The position numbers were made by a program, and so were the translations under genes. The notes beneath the pieces were generated by a model, which was not told the origin of the DNA, made no database searches, and was given only the letters and a program-made list of their open reading frames with translations. Positions 1 to 6,876 of a stretch of 12,033 bases of DNA are shown one piece after another (position 1 is the first letter of the stretch; the number at the start of each line of letters is the position of its first letter). The stretch spans positions 1-12,033 of the forward strand of contig CAYHAL010000035.1 of assembly GCA_964354655.1 (NCBI GenBank). Reading direction: 5' to 3'. Origin of the DNA: E44-bin46 sp964354655. Lineage in GTDB: Bacteria; Chloroflexota; Dehalococcoidia; Dehalococcoidales; E44-bin46.

Positions 1-43
1 ATTTTTTGTCGAGTTGCCGCTGGCAACTGAAAAGCTATAGCTA

Positions 44-72
44 TTGACAAAAGTCCTATAATGTGTTATATA
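44..72 (+). promoter_or_regulatory. Sigma-70-type promoter of the radC-family gene
   Basis: A perfect -35 hexamer TTGACA (44-49) is followed after 17 bases by TATATA (67-72), a 4/6 match to the -10 consensus. A better -10 word, TATAAT (57-62), lies only 7 bases from the -35 and cannot pair with it. A 7-bp hairpin with a 3-base loop (AGTTGCC/GGCAACT, 12-28) lies just upstream. It has no T tract, so it is not a terminator and could be an operator. Confidence 0.5.
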
Positions 73-174
73 GATGACAGTTGGCATACAATGAAAGATA
101 TTTAATGAGCAGGCTGTAAATATTGAAGATATGGAAGCAAGACTATTGTCAGTGGGGGCAAAGGGGCTAGAGAA

Positions 175-1029
175 ATGCGTTCAGGCTCATTAGCAGAGCG
201 AAAGTCTCTAACGCCACTCCAGCAGAGGTTTATCAGGATAGGCTTTGAGGGCTGTACCGATGAGGAGTGCATTGAATTGTTGTTAAGCCTGGCCTTATCC
301 CACCAGCAAAGTAGCCAGAAAGCAAAAGCGTGCATTGAACATTTTGGAAGCCTGCGGAAGCTTTTGTCGGCTTCCTTTGAGGAACTGCAGCAGGCTGGCA
401 TACCCTTCCCCTGCGTCTTTTCTATCAGGCTTCTGCACGAATTACCCATAGAGGTTCTCAAACAGGAGATTGTTGAGAAGCTCATCTATAAGTCATCTAA
501 GGAGGTCTTTGACTACCTCTACTACTCAATGCGAGACCTTAAGAGAGAGGTATTCAAGGTTATTTATTTAAATAAGCGAAGCCAGATTATTGATACCACT
601 GACCTCTTTGAGGGGACATTAGATGATATCCCCATCCGGCCGCGCGAGATTGTAGAAAGTGCTATTAAATATAACGCCGCCGCCTTAATTTTTGTCCATA
701 ATCACCCCTCAGGTGACCCCTCCCCAAGCAAGAGTGATAAACTGCTTACCAGAGACCTGGTCTTTATGGGGCATATTCTGCAGATTAAGGTGTTAGACCA
801 TATCATAATTGGTGAGAATAGGTACTTTAGCTTCGCTGATGACGGACTGATTGGGAAATACGAGGATAGCTTCCTGAACCTTAGAATAAAAAGCCTATTT
901 GATATTAGGCCGCATTCCAAGGATTCGGCGAAGGTTTCCCCTCCCTTAACTGATAAACTATCATCGGCTCACGCTCCCAATGGTCTTTTCAAATCTCTCT
1001 GGCTAGTACCAATCCCCAAACCGAAGTAG
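175..1029 (+). CDS. radC: RadC/JAB (MPN+) domain protein
   Basis: A 284-residue protein of the RadC family (UPF0758), cytoplasmic and historically linked to DNA repair, though the biochemical role is unsettled. Residues about 12-95 form a divergent helical N-terminal region that aligns in position with the usual helix-hairpin-helix part. Residues about 105-226 are the JAB metalloprotease-like domain with the complete zinc signature H175-x-H177-x7-S185-x2-D188 inside HNHPSGDPSPSKSD. Known RadC proteins usually have about 220-230 residues. The last 58 residues here are extra, and the final 13 codons are read antisense to the end of comF. The ATG at 175 is the only standard start in frame after an upstream stop at 124. 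Ribosome-binding sequence is weak (purine-rich GGGGCTAGAGAA). Family assignment is firm; the function is not. Confidence 0.9.
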   Translation: MRSGSLAERKSLTPLQQRFIRIGFEGCTDEECIELLLSLALSHQQSSQKAKACIEHFGSLRKLLSASFEELQQAGIPFPCVFSIRLLHELPIEVLKQEIVEKLIYKSSKEVFDYLYYSMRDLKREVFKVIYLNKRSQIIDTTDLFEGTLDDIPIRPREIVESAIKYNAAALIFVHNHPSGDPSPSKSDKLLTRDLVFMGHILQIKVLDHIIIGENRYFSFADDGLIGKYEDSFLNLRIKSLFDIRPHSKDSAKVSPPLTDKLSSAHAPNGLFKSLWLVPIPKPK

Positions 1030-1690
1030 CACCGATTGCTTTTAGGGCGGCAGCACAGGCATCAAGAGTAGCCCCAGAGGTAGAGACATCATCTATGAGC
1101 AATACCTGCTTATCCTGTAGCCTGTGGTCACGGCAGACAAAAGCACCGGCTACATTGCTCCTCCGTTCTTCCACATTGGCACTTCTGGCCTGGGGAGGTG
1201 CGTGACGCTGTCGGATGAGGCAGTCATCTACTACCGGCAGGTCGGCGAGCTTGCCTAGCTCTTTAGCCAACAGGCTGGATTGATTATAGCCGCGCTCCCT
1301 TAATCGTTTCCGGTGTAATGGCACCGGCACCAGAACCTCTCCGGGTATAGGGTATGTGGCGAGATAATCATTTAGCAATTTAGCCAGGGGCTCAGCCAGG
1401 GCTCTGAGGTTTCTATATTTTAGCTGATGGATGGCTTGGCGCATTACCCCATCAAAGCGGAATGGGGAACGGATGCCATCTATCTCTGCCTGCCAGCTAA
1501 CACAGGTGGGACAAAGGGTGCCGCTGGACTGGGGTTTACCACATTTGGGACAAAGTGGAGGCATAACCCGGGGTAGTGACCGGCGGCAGGAGTCGCAGAT
1601 AAACTTGCCTTCCTTACCACAACCAACGCACCATTGTGGAAACAGGAAATCAACTACCCTCCCCTTGAGTTTAGTTAGTTGAGGGAGCAC
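989..1690 (-). CDS. comF: ComF family phosphoribosyltransferase-like protein
   Basis: A 233-residue ComF-type protein, required in naturally competent bacteria for handling incoming single-stranded DNA and of unclear role elsewhere. Two N-terminal Cys4 zinc clusters are visible (C21, C24, C32, C35 and C47, C50, C60, C63). A type I phosphoribosyltransferase domain follows, with VPVP at 121-124, RERGYNQS at 131-138 and the PRPP-binding loop LLIDDVSTSGAT at 197-208. Length and architecture match the family. The start codon is GTG, preceded by AGGTGGTGA as ribosome-binding site. It lies 42 bases downstream of the zinc-ribbon gene and probably shares its transcript. Its 3' end overlaps the 3' end of the convergent radC gene by 41 bases. 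Confidence 0.93.
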   Translation of the reverse strand: MLPQLTKLKGRVVDFLFPQWCVGCGKEGKFICDSCRRSLPRVMPPLCPKCGKPQSSGTLCPTCVSWQAEIDGIRSPFRFDGVMRQAIHQLKYRNLRALAEPLAKLLNDYLATYPIPGEVLVPVPLHRKRLRERGYNQSSLLAKELGKLADLPVVDDCLIRQRHAPPQARSANVEERRSNVAGAFVCRDHRLQDKQVLLIDDVSTSGATLDACAAALKAIGATSVWGLVLAREI

Positions 1691-1732
1691 GTCACCACCT
1701 GCGGCTAAAGCTCAGGATTGCTAATTAATATT

Positions 1733-1945
1733 TTAGCGGGAGCGAGAACTGTGGAGCGACCCGCTCATAATGGGTTCATTAATATAGACATCACCATTCC
1801 TGATTTTCAGGTTGAATCCGCAATCAGGATTGGTGCAAACCCAGGCTTTGTACTGAATAGCTGCCCCTTGGCTACCAAAATCAGATAGGGGCACCAGGTC
1901 TCCAGTCTTGCACTTCTGACATTTGGGGAAATTAAATTGTTCCAT
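1733..1945 (-). CDS. Small zinc-ribbon protein, function unknown
   Basis: A 70-residue protein with CxxC at 9/12 (KCQKC) and CxxxxC at 37/42 (VCTNPDC), separated by about 24 residues. This spacing fits a single zinc ribbon of a kind used for nucleic acid or protein contacts. The start is placed at the ATG at 1945 because GGGAGG stands 8 bases before it. An in-frame GTG at 1954 overlaps that ribosome-binding site and is unlikely. The C-terminal tail is Ser/Arg-rich and probably disordered. It has its own promoter and leads into comF. I recognise the fold type but no named family, so no specific function is assigned. Confidence 0.75.
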   Translation of the reverse strand: MEQFNFPKCQKCKTGDLVPLSDFGSQGAAIQYKAWVCTNPDCGFNLKIRNGDVYINEPIMSGSLHSSRSR

Positions 1946-1981
1946 TAGGTCCACCTCCCAACCGAAAATAAATCTTTTTAC

Positions 1982-2011
1982 AGTATAATACTAGTCAGTA
2001 ACTGTTGGCAA
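1982..2011 (-). promoter_or_regulatory. Promoter of the zinc-ribbon/comF unit
   Basis: On the minus strand TTGCCA (2006-2011; 5/6 match to the -35) is followed after 18 bases by TATACT (1982-1987; 5/6 match to the -10). The predicted start near 1975 leaves a leader of about 30 bases that contains the GGGAGG ribosome-binding site. The -35 lies inside the last codons of the upstream phosphodiesterase gene. Confidence 0.5.
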
Positions 2012-2593
2012 GGGCTTCCTTAACTTGACCACGCTAACCTGGCTGTAAATAGCACCTTCCCTGGTTAGCTGGCTCCTCATTAGGTTGATGGCATCTACCT
2101 CAATAGCGCTAGCTGTCTCAAATTTGGTGCTAGCTATAAGCTGCCCAAATCTTTGCCGCTCGTCTAGCGATGCCTGGTCGCGAAGGCGAGCCAGGGTCAA
2201 GTGGGGTGTAAACGCCCGTGATTCAGGGGCAAAGCCTAGGGGAATCAGATTAGTCTCAATGCGCTTTTGAAGCTGGCTGAGCTTATCCACCTCCCCAATT
2301 ATCCCCACCCAAGCTACCTGGACCCGCCTCAAATTGGGGAAAACACCCAGCCCTTTAACCTCAAGATGGAAGGGCGATATTCCCTCGACAGCTTCCTCTA
2401 TAGCCTTAGTTATTTCCCCAGTCGTCTCTGCCGCAATATCGCCGAGAAACTTTAGTGTTATGTGGATACTCTCCGGGCTAACCCATTTCACCCAAGGCTG
2501 TCTATCGGATTTTAGCCGAGCCTCAAGTCGGGTTAGTTCCAGCTTTAACTCATCGGGTAGCTCAATGGCGATGAAAGAGCGAATCTGCTCCAT
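1991..2593 (-). CDS. thpR: RNA 2',3'-cyclic phosphodiesterase (2H family)
   Basis: A 200-residue member of the 2H phosphoesterase superfamily, formerly called 2'-5' RNA ligase. Known family members open 2',3'-cyclic phosphates on RNA ends, giving a 2'-phosphate. The two signature tetrapeptides are present: HITL at 44-47 and HLTL at 131-134. The N-terminal IRSFIAIELP at 4-13 and LKFLGD at 47-52 are typical of ThpR. The length is the family norm. The ATG is 3 bases after the amidohydrolase stop codon, so the two genes are almost certainly cotranscribed and perhaps translationally coupled. The substrate in this organism is inferred from the family only. Confidence 0.93.
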   Translation of the reverse strand: MEQIRSFIAIELPDELKLELTRLEARLKSDRQPWVKWVSPESIHITLKFLGDIAAETTGEITKAIEEAVEGISPFHLEVKGLGVFPNLRRVQVAWVGIIGEVDKLSQLQKRIETNLIPLGFAPESRAFTPHLTLARLRDQASLDERQRFGQLIASTKFETASAIEVDAINLMRSQLTREGAIYSQVSVVKLRKPLPTVTD

Positions 2594-2596
2594 AGC

Positions 2597-3448
2597 TCAA
2601 GCCTCGCCTTTAATATTAAGCAGCCTCTGGGCATTACCCGATAGAATCAAGCTCCTTGTTTCTTGGGGCAAGTCCAGAGAACTAATTTCTTTCAATAACC
2701 GACCTTGTGTCATCAGCGGAAAATCGCTGCCGAGGAGAATTTTGTCACTGCCGACAAGTTGGATAACCTGGTCATACACTTGAGGGCTATATAGAAACGG
2801 TGAAGCTGCGGTATCAAAAAAGACGTTGCTCATCGCCTTTTTCACCTCGGGCATTAAAGCATAGAAGGGTAAGCCACCACCCCAATGAGCACAGACTACG
2901 GTCAAATCGGGGAAGCTGGTAATAAAGGGGTAGAGTATATCCGGGGTAATACTCCCCTTACCCGGATACTGGTGACCTACTGGTTCCGAGGCATGGGTAA
3001 GCAGAATTAGCTTATGCTTCCTCACTACCTCAATAAGGGGCTTCATCACCTCATCATCATTGAGGTCGAGTAATTGCATATCCGGTCTTAGCTCACCAAT
3101 CCCCCTAATTCCTCCTTTGGCACAGCGCTCCACTTCAGCTATGGCGGCTTCATTAGCGTGGGGCTGGACAGCACAGAAGCCTATGAGGCGGCTGGGGTAA
3201 CGGGCTATTGACTCTAGGATATAGTCATTAGTTTCAACACATAGCTCATGGGTAGCCCAGCCGTGGTTCAGAATGACCGAAATATCAACCCTGTTTTCAT
3301 CCATACTAGCAATGAGCTCATCAGCCGTAGCCAGCTTGGCTTCTTTATTGGAATATAAGATGGCAAAACAGGGGTCGCTATCTATATATTGGCTGCGGTT
3401 TTTCTTTATCCGGGGTGAAAATACATGGGTGTGAAAATCAATAATCAT
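2597..3448 (-). CDS. Amidohydrolase family (TIM-barrel) metal-dependent hydrolase
   Basis: A 283-residue cytoplasmic amidohydrolase-2-type protein. Visible metal and active-site candidates are the N-terminal HTH pair (H6, H8), E119 in GIGE, H152 in LTHAS, H188 in CAHWGGG and D242 in LGSDFP, all in the order expected of the barrel. The C-terminal GNAQRLLN is the usual closing helix of this family. Members include decarboxylases and hydrolases of small ring acids, so the substrate cannot be named. The ATG at 3448 is preferred. A GTG at 3451 is directly adjacent, and no ribosome-binding site is visible before either. A TATAAT lies exactly 6 bases upstream of the ATG, pointing to a leaderless transcript. 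It heads a two-gene unit with thpR. Confidence 0.85.
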   Translation of the reverse strand: MIIDFHTHVFSPRIKKNRSQYIDSDPCFAILYSNKEAKLATADELIASMDENRVDISVILNHGWATHELCVETNDYILESIARYPSRLIGFCAVQPHANEAAIAEVERCAKGGIRGIGELRPDMQLLDLNDDEVMKPLIEVVRKHKLILLTHASEPVGHQYPGKGSITPDILYPFITSFPDLTVVCAHWGGGLPFYALMPEVKKAMSNVFFDTAASPFLYSPQVYDQVIQLVGSDKILLGSDFPLMTQGRLLKEISSLDLPQETRSLILSGNAQRLLNIKGEA

Positions 3449-3454
3449 CACCGC

Positions 3455-3460
3455 ATTATA
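3455..3460 (-). promoter_or_regulatory. Extended -10 promoter of a leaderless amidohydrolase transcript
   Basis: On the minus strand TGC precedes a perfect TATAAT (3455-3460), which is an extended -10 element. Six bases (GCGGTG) separate it from the ATG at 3448, so the predicted transcription start coincides with the first base of the start codon. The -35 candidate TTGCAG (3479-3484, 18-base spacer) is weak, as is common with extended -10 promoters. Confidence 0.6.
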
Positions 3461-3503
3461 GCAGAACCCTTAAAATGACTGCAATGCAGGGTTACCCGGC
3501 GGG

Positions 3504-4300
3504 TTACTGCTCTGGCTCTGCTTCAGCCTTAGCCTCAGCTTCAGCCTCAACTTCCACTTCTGCCTTGGCTACTACCTCTTCCTTCTCTATCACNNNNNNN
3601 NNNNNNNNNNNNNNNNNNNNNNNNNNNNNNNNNNNNNNNNNNNNNNNNNNNNNNNNNNNNNNNNNNNNNNNNNNNNNNNNNNNNNNNNNNNNNCTTCAGC
3701 CTCAACTTCCACTTCTGCCTTGGCTACTACCTCTTCCTTCTCTATCACCGCTTCGCTGACCTTAACTACCAACTGGGCAGGGTTGGTAATGAGTGTAATG
3801 TCGGGTAGGGTGATGTCACGAGCGTAGATCGCCTGCTCTGCCTCCTCTAGGGGGCTTAGGTCAACTTCTATCTGCGGGGGCAGCTTATCCGGCAGGCACT
3901 CAACGCGCAGACTGGTGAGGGTATGGATTAGCATGCGTCCCTTTATCTGCATAGCCGGGGCTATACCAACCAGGACGAGAGGGACATCTGCCTTTATCTT
4001 TTCCGTCTTTCGTACTTGGTAGAAGTCGACGTGGAGCAGTTGTCTATTTATTTCGTCCTTTTGGATTTCACGAATGAACACGCTCCTCGGGTGCTTATCC
4101 CCCTCAATCTCCAGGGCAACAAGTCTGGTTGTTCTTGCCTGAGCTACAATTCGCTGAAGCCTAGCGGTATCACATTGTAATGCCAGCGACTTGATATTGT
4201 GTCCGAAGAGGTGGGCTGGGGTAATCCCCCGGCGGCGTAAAAACCTAGTCTTCTTGCCTAATACATCTCTTTTAGTAGCTTTTAGTGTTAAACCGTCCAT
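3504..4300 (-). CDS. rplY: 50S ribosomal protein L25/Ctc, interrupted by a scaffold gap
   Basis: Ribosomal protein L25 of the long Ctc/TL5 type, which binds 5S rRNA through its N-terminal domain (about residues 1-95) and carries a second beta domain (about 100-182). The ATG at 4300 is preceded by GGAGG. The coding sequence is cut by 100 N (3594-3693). Reading straight through the Ns gives an artificial stop at 3590. The same 55 bases occur on both sides of the gap (3539-3593 and 3694-3748). If one copy and the Ns are removed, the frame continues through EAEAKAEAEPEQ to a TAA at 3504-3506, giving 213 residues with an acidic Ala/Glu tail. Product is secure; the exact tail length depends on the gap being an artefact. 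Confidence 0.88.
3539..3593. repeat. 55-bp direct repeat, copy 1 (left of gap)
   Basis: The 55 bases ending at the N run are identical to the 55 bases that follow it (3694-3748). The start-to-start distance is 155 bases, which is not a multiple of 3, and the copy lies in the coding tail of L25. This is best read as two contig ends sharing an assembly overlap, not as a biological repeat. Confidence 0.9.
3594..3693. other. Scaffold gap of 100 N
   Basis: Exactly 100 consecutive N separate two identical 55-base ends. A round 100-N filler is the usual sign of a gap of unestimated size, so its length has no biological meaning. Confidence 0.98.
3694..3748. repeat. 55-bp direct repeat, copy 2 (right of gap)
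   Basis: Second copy of the 55-base sequence, directly after the N run and identical to 3539-3593. In this copy the L25 frame reads VIEKEEVVAKAEVEVEAE. It joins in frame with the sequence left of copy 1 when the two copies are merged. Confidence 0.9.
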
Positions 4301-4319
4301 CTGACCTCCATCATTACTT

Positions 4320-4348
4320 ATTTAAACAGAGATTGGGGTGAAAATCAA
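4320..4348 (-). promoter_or_regulatory. Candidate promoter of the L25 gene
   Basis: On the minus strand TTGATT (4343-4348; 4/6) is followed after 17 bases by TTAAAT (4320-4325; 4/6). It lies just upstream of the GGAGG ribosome-binding site and back to back with the transketolase promoter on the other strand. Confidence 0.35.
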
Positions 4349-4362
4349 TGTGGTCTTTCGGA

Positions 4363-4392
4363 TAGACTCAAGGTGGCAAATTATTGTATAAT
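4363..4392 (+). promoter_or_regulatory. Promoter of the transketolase operon
   Basis: A perfect -10 TATAAT (4387-4392) stands 18 bases after TAGACT (4363-4368), a 4/6 match to the -35. Transcription would begin near 4399. That places the promoter downstream of the GTG at 4373, so the longest possible reading frame cannot be the true one. Confidence 0.5.
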
Positions 4393-4414
4393 TAAAAACA
4401 ACGCAGAGGTGTTG

Positions 4415-5326
4415 ATGGCGCTGTCCGAAATGGGGAATTCATTATCCGAATCCGAAGCCTCGGCAGAGAAGGTGAGTGCCGAGGCTTCTTTATCAGCAGT
4501 AGCCCGAGCTAAACCACTATCGGTAACCGAAATGGAGGTTGTAGCTAAAAGGCTACGCCGTCATATTATTTCTATGATAGGTAAGGCAGGTAGTGGTCAC
4601 CCTGGGGGCTCTTTATCAGCGGTGGAGATTGTTACCGCCCTTTATTTTAAGGTGCTCAGGCATAACCCCCAAGACCCTTGCTGGCCAGACAGGGATAGGT
4701 TCATTCTAAGCAAGGGACACGCTGCCCCTGTGCTTTATGCCACTCTAGCCGAGCGTGGTTACTTCCCGGTGGACGAGCTAGCTACCTTAAGACAGATAGA
4801 TAGCCACCTTCAGGGTCACACCGACCGGGTAACCTGCCCCGGCGTGGAGATGTCAGCCGGTGCCCTGGGACAGGGGTTATCCTTTGCCATTGGTGTTGCC
4901 CTGGCTGGTCGCCTCAACTCGCAGGACTACCGGGTATATGTCTTACTGGGTGATGGTGAGTGTGATGAAGGGCAGGTATGGGAGGCGGCTATGGCGGCTG
5001 CCCACTTCAAGCTGGATAACCTGGTGGCTATTGTGGACAACAATGGACAGCAGATTGATGGTTGGAACCGAGATGTAATGAACCTCGAGCCATTTAGTGC
5101 GAAGTGGCAAGCCTTTGGCTGGCACATCATTGAGGTTAGTGGTCACGACCTCACCCAGCTTATTACAGCCTTTGACCGAGCCAAGCTGGTTAAGGGAAAA
5201 CCTACTGTCATCATTGCTCATACTATCAAGGGCAAGGGGGTCAGCTTCATGGAGAATAACCCCGATTTTCACGGCAAAGCCCCTAATGCTCAGGAGGTAG
5301 AGATAGCCCTAAAGGAGCTAGAGTAG
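4415..5326 (+). CDS. Transketolase, N-terminal (thiamine diphosphate-binding) subunit
   Basis: First half of a split transketolase, which moves two-carbon units between sugar phosphates in the non-oxidative pentose phosphate pathway. Counting from the ATG at 4415 (303 residues), GHPGGS is at 61-66, SKGHA at 99-103 and GALGQG at 149-154. The thiamine diphosphate/Mg motif starts with GDG at 179-181 and ends in NN at 209-210. The ATG at 4415 is preferred because GAGGTG stands just before it and it follows the predicted start point near 4399. It gives an N terminus about 40 residues longer than typical subunits. The ATG at 4532 (264 residues) would instead give a rather short one and lacks a ribosome-binding site. 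A perfect hairpin lies in this doubtful stretch. The partner subunit begins 2 bases after the stop. Confidence 0.93.
   Translation: MALSEMGNSLSESEASAEKVSAEASLSAVARAKPLSVTEMEVVAKRLRRHIISMIGKAGSGHPGGSLSAVEIVTALYFKVLRHNPQDPCWPDRDRFILSKGHAAPVLYATLAERGYFPVDELATLRQIDSHLQGHTDRVTCPGVEMSAGALGQGLSFAIGVALAGRLNSQDYRVYVLLGDGECDEGQVWEAAMAAAHFKLDNLVAIVDNNGQQIDGWNRDVMNLEPFSAKWQAFGWHIIEVSGHDLTQLITAFDRAKLVKGKPTVIIAHTIKGKGVSFMENNPDFHGKAPNAQEVEIALKELE
4454..4488 (+). promoter_or_regulatory. 12-bp perfect hairpin, possible attenuator
   Basis: GAAGCCTCGGCA (4454-4465) and TGCCGAGGCTTC (4477-4488) are exact reverse complements around an 11-base loop, followed by TTTAT. The stem is GC-rich and the T run short, so it resembles an imperfect intrinsic terminator. 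It lies between the promoter and the conserved part of the transketolase gene. If translation begins at 4415, the stem is inside codons for a Ser/Ala/Glu-rich extension. Confidence 0.5.
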
Positions 5327-5328
5327 GA

Positions 5329-6270
5329 ATGCCCAAGGAAGTTTCCCTCAGGGAAGCCTATGGCAAAACCCTAGTTGAGTTAGGTCGGGAGAACCCGAAT
5401 ATTGTGGTGCTGGATGCTGACCTCTCCCGGTCAACTATGACCCAGTTCTTTGCCAGGGAGTTTCCCGAGCGCTTCTTTGACTGCGGTATCGCTGAGCAGA
5501 ATATGGTGGGTATTGCTGCTGGATTGGCAGCCTCAGGCAAGATACCCTTTGCCAGCACCTTCGCCGTTTTTGTCCCTGGGCGTTCCTTTGACCAGATTCG
5601 GATGTCTATTGCTTATTCCCGGCTTAATGTTAAGCTGGTGGTCACTCATGCTGGCATCAGCGTTGGTGAGGATGGCGCCTCGCACCACTCCGTTGAAGAC
5701 CTGGCTTTAATTGGCGCTCTGCCCGGCTTTACCGTTATTGTTCCTGCCGATGCCATTGAAACTGCCCAGGCAGTAAAAGTGGCGGCTGCCAGTTGCGGAC
5801 CGTTCTACATCAGATTGTGCCGACCTAAATTACCCTTGGTCTATAGTGAGGACTACCGCTTTAATCTGGGCAAGGCAGTAACTTTGAGGCAGGGCAAGGG
5901 TGCCACTATTATTGCTATTGGCATTATGGTCTCAGCCGCCCTTGAAGCTGCTGATAACCTGCGGCGACAGGGCATAGACTGCCGGGTATTGAACATGCCT
6001 ACCCTCAAGCCTATTGATGAAGCCGCCATTATTAAGGCGGCTAGTGAGACTGGGGCTATTGTTACCGCTGAAGACCACCTGGAACATGGTGGGTTGGGCA
6101 GTGCGGTGGCTCGAGTGGTAATCAGGCATCGTCCAGTTCCCATGGAATTTGTGGCTATTAAAGATACCTATGCCAAATCAGGCAGCACTACCGAGCTCCT
6201 ACAGAGATATGGGCTGACAGCTAAAGACATTGAGCAGGCGGTTCATTCGGTAATAAAGAAGAAGCTTTGA
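5329..6270 (+). CDS. Transketolase, C-terminal (pyrimidine-binding) subunit
   Basis: Second half of the split transketolase, 313 residues. It carries the pyrimidine-binding domain with the catalytic glutamate E56 in CGIAEQNM, the segment HAGISVGEDGASHHSVED that shapes the active site, and a C-terminal transketolase domain from about residue 190 (ATIIAIGIMVSAALEA, ending near LTAKDIEQAV). It begins 2 bases after the stop of the N-terminal subunit, with AAGGAG about 11 bases upstream. One transcript and coupled synthesis of a two-chain enzyme are therefore expected. A DXP-synthase-like C-terminal half is a weaker alternative, because the adjacent N-terminal subunit is clearly transketolase. The 39 bases to the next, convergent gene hold no clear terminator. 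Confidence 0.94.
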   Translation: MPKEVSLREAYGKTLVELGRENPNIVVLDADLSRSTMTQFFAREFPERFFDCGIAEQNMVGIAAGLAASGKIPFASTFAVFVPGRSFDQIRMSIAYSRLNVKLVVTHAGISVGEDGASHHSVEDLALIGALPGFTVIVPADAIETAQAVKVAAASCGPFYIRLCRPKLPLVYSEDYRFNLGKAVTLRQGKGATIIAIGIMVSAALEAADNLRRQGIDCRVLNMPTLKPIDEAAIIKAASETGAIVTAEDHLEHGGLGSAVARVVIRHRPVPMEFVAIKDTYAKSGSTTELLQRYGLTAKDIEQAVHSVIKKKL

Positions 6271-6309
6271 GGATGGACTAAAGCCCTATTCTCCGATAGT
6301 AACGTGACC

Positions 6310-6870
6310 TCAATCTTTTGAGAGGATTTCTCTTTCTATCACCTTAGCAACTTTACTCATTAGTTCGGTTGCCGATTTATACAAGTATACCCTAATTACT
6401 CCTAAAGTTACTTCGCCTTGCTGCTCAATGTCATCTGACTCAGATGTCTCTTGTAGCCATGGATTGTGTACGAGAAGTTTCTGTTGTACTTCTTTATGTT
6501 TGATAAGGACGAACACTAACTGCATGCCAGACCTGATATTTTTTGTTACATCGTCTACGGTGGTAACCAGCTCTTCCCCAAACATAGAAGCAATGTCTCG
6601 CATATACTGACTTCTTGCCTCGAAACCGGAAAAGCTGACTGCATCCTCAACAGTAAAACTTTTGCCGTCTAATTTAACAGTATTTTTAGCTATCTCGGAT
6701 GCCCAGCCTACGATTTCATTGAGTCGCGCATGCCTGTGCTCCCTTTGCTGCAATTTTTCAGCATGTTTAAATTGCTTTGTTTGAAGCTCTTGCGTCAGGT
6801 AGTATGATTTCACACCAAGGATAAGAGAAACAGCAATGCCAACAATCATGGCAATGACAATGGGTTCCAT
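6310..6870 (-). CDS. Membrane-anchored protein of unknown function
   Basis: A 186-residue protein I do not recognise. Residues about 4-21 (IVIAMIVGIAVSLILGVK) form one hydrophobic span without a cleavage site. Residues about 22-50 are charged and helical (TQELQTKQFKHAEKLQQREH), probably a short coiled coil. The rest looks like a soluble alpha-helical cytoplasmic domain with an acidic loop near 143-151. No catalytic or metal motif stands out. The gene is convergent with the transketolase operon. There is no ribosome-binding site before the ATG. Instead TATAAT ends 6 bases upstream, so the transcript is probably leaderless. A single-span scaffold or sensor is possible, but nothing in the sequence decides this. 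Confidence 0.7.
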   Translation of the reverse strand: MEPIVIAMIVGIAVSLILGVKSYYLTQELQTKQFKHAEKLQQREHRHARLNEIVGWASEIAKNTVKLDGKSFTVEDAVSFSGFEARSQYMRDIASMFGEELVTTVDDVTKNIRSGMQLVFVLIKHKEVQQKLLVHNPWLQETSESDDIEQQGEVTLGVIRVYLYKSATELMSKVAKVIEREILSKD

Positions 6871-6876
6871 ACTGCC

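Noticed and set aside
44..54. Shared 11-base word TTGACAAAAGT at 44-54 and 7780-7790
   Set aside because: It is centred on a consensus -35 box followed by A-rich sequence; chance similarity of two promoters is sufficient.
44..62. TTGACA and TATAAT as one promoter
   Set aside because: Their spacing is only 7 bases; the -35 pairs better with TATATA at 67-72.
131..193. 20-codon frame MEARLLSVGAKGLEKCVQAH overlapping the radC start
   Set aside because: Its ribosome-binding site is poor and there is no terminator or attenuator structure to make it a leader peptide.
3475..3759. Plus-strand reading frame spanning the N gap
   Set aside because: It is antisense to the L25 tail, consists of low-complexity Ser/Ala/Leu codons and depends on an arbitrary run of N.
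4373..4414. GTG start at 4373 for the transketolase N subunit
   Set aside because: A perfect -10 box (4387-4392) lies inside it, so transcription most likely starts downstream, and no ribosome-binding site precedes it.
6309..6322. Short inverted repeat CTCAA-TCTT-TTGAG at the end of the 6310 gene
   Set aside because: A 5-bp AT-containing stem without a T tract is too weak to call a terminator.
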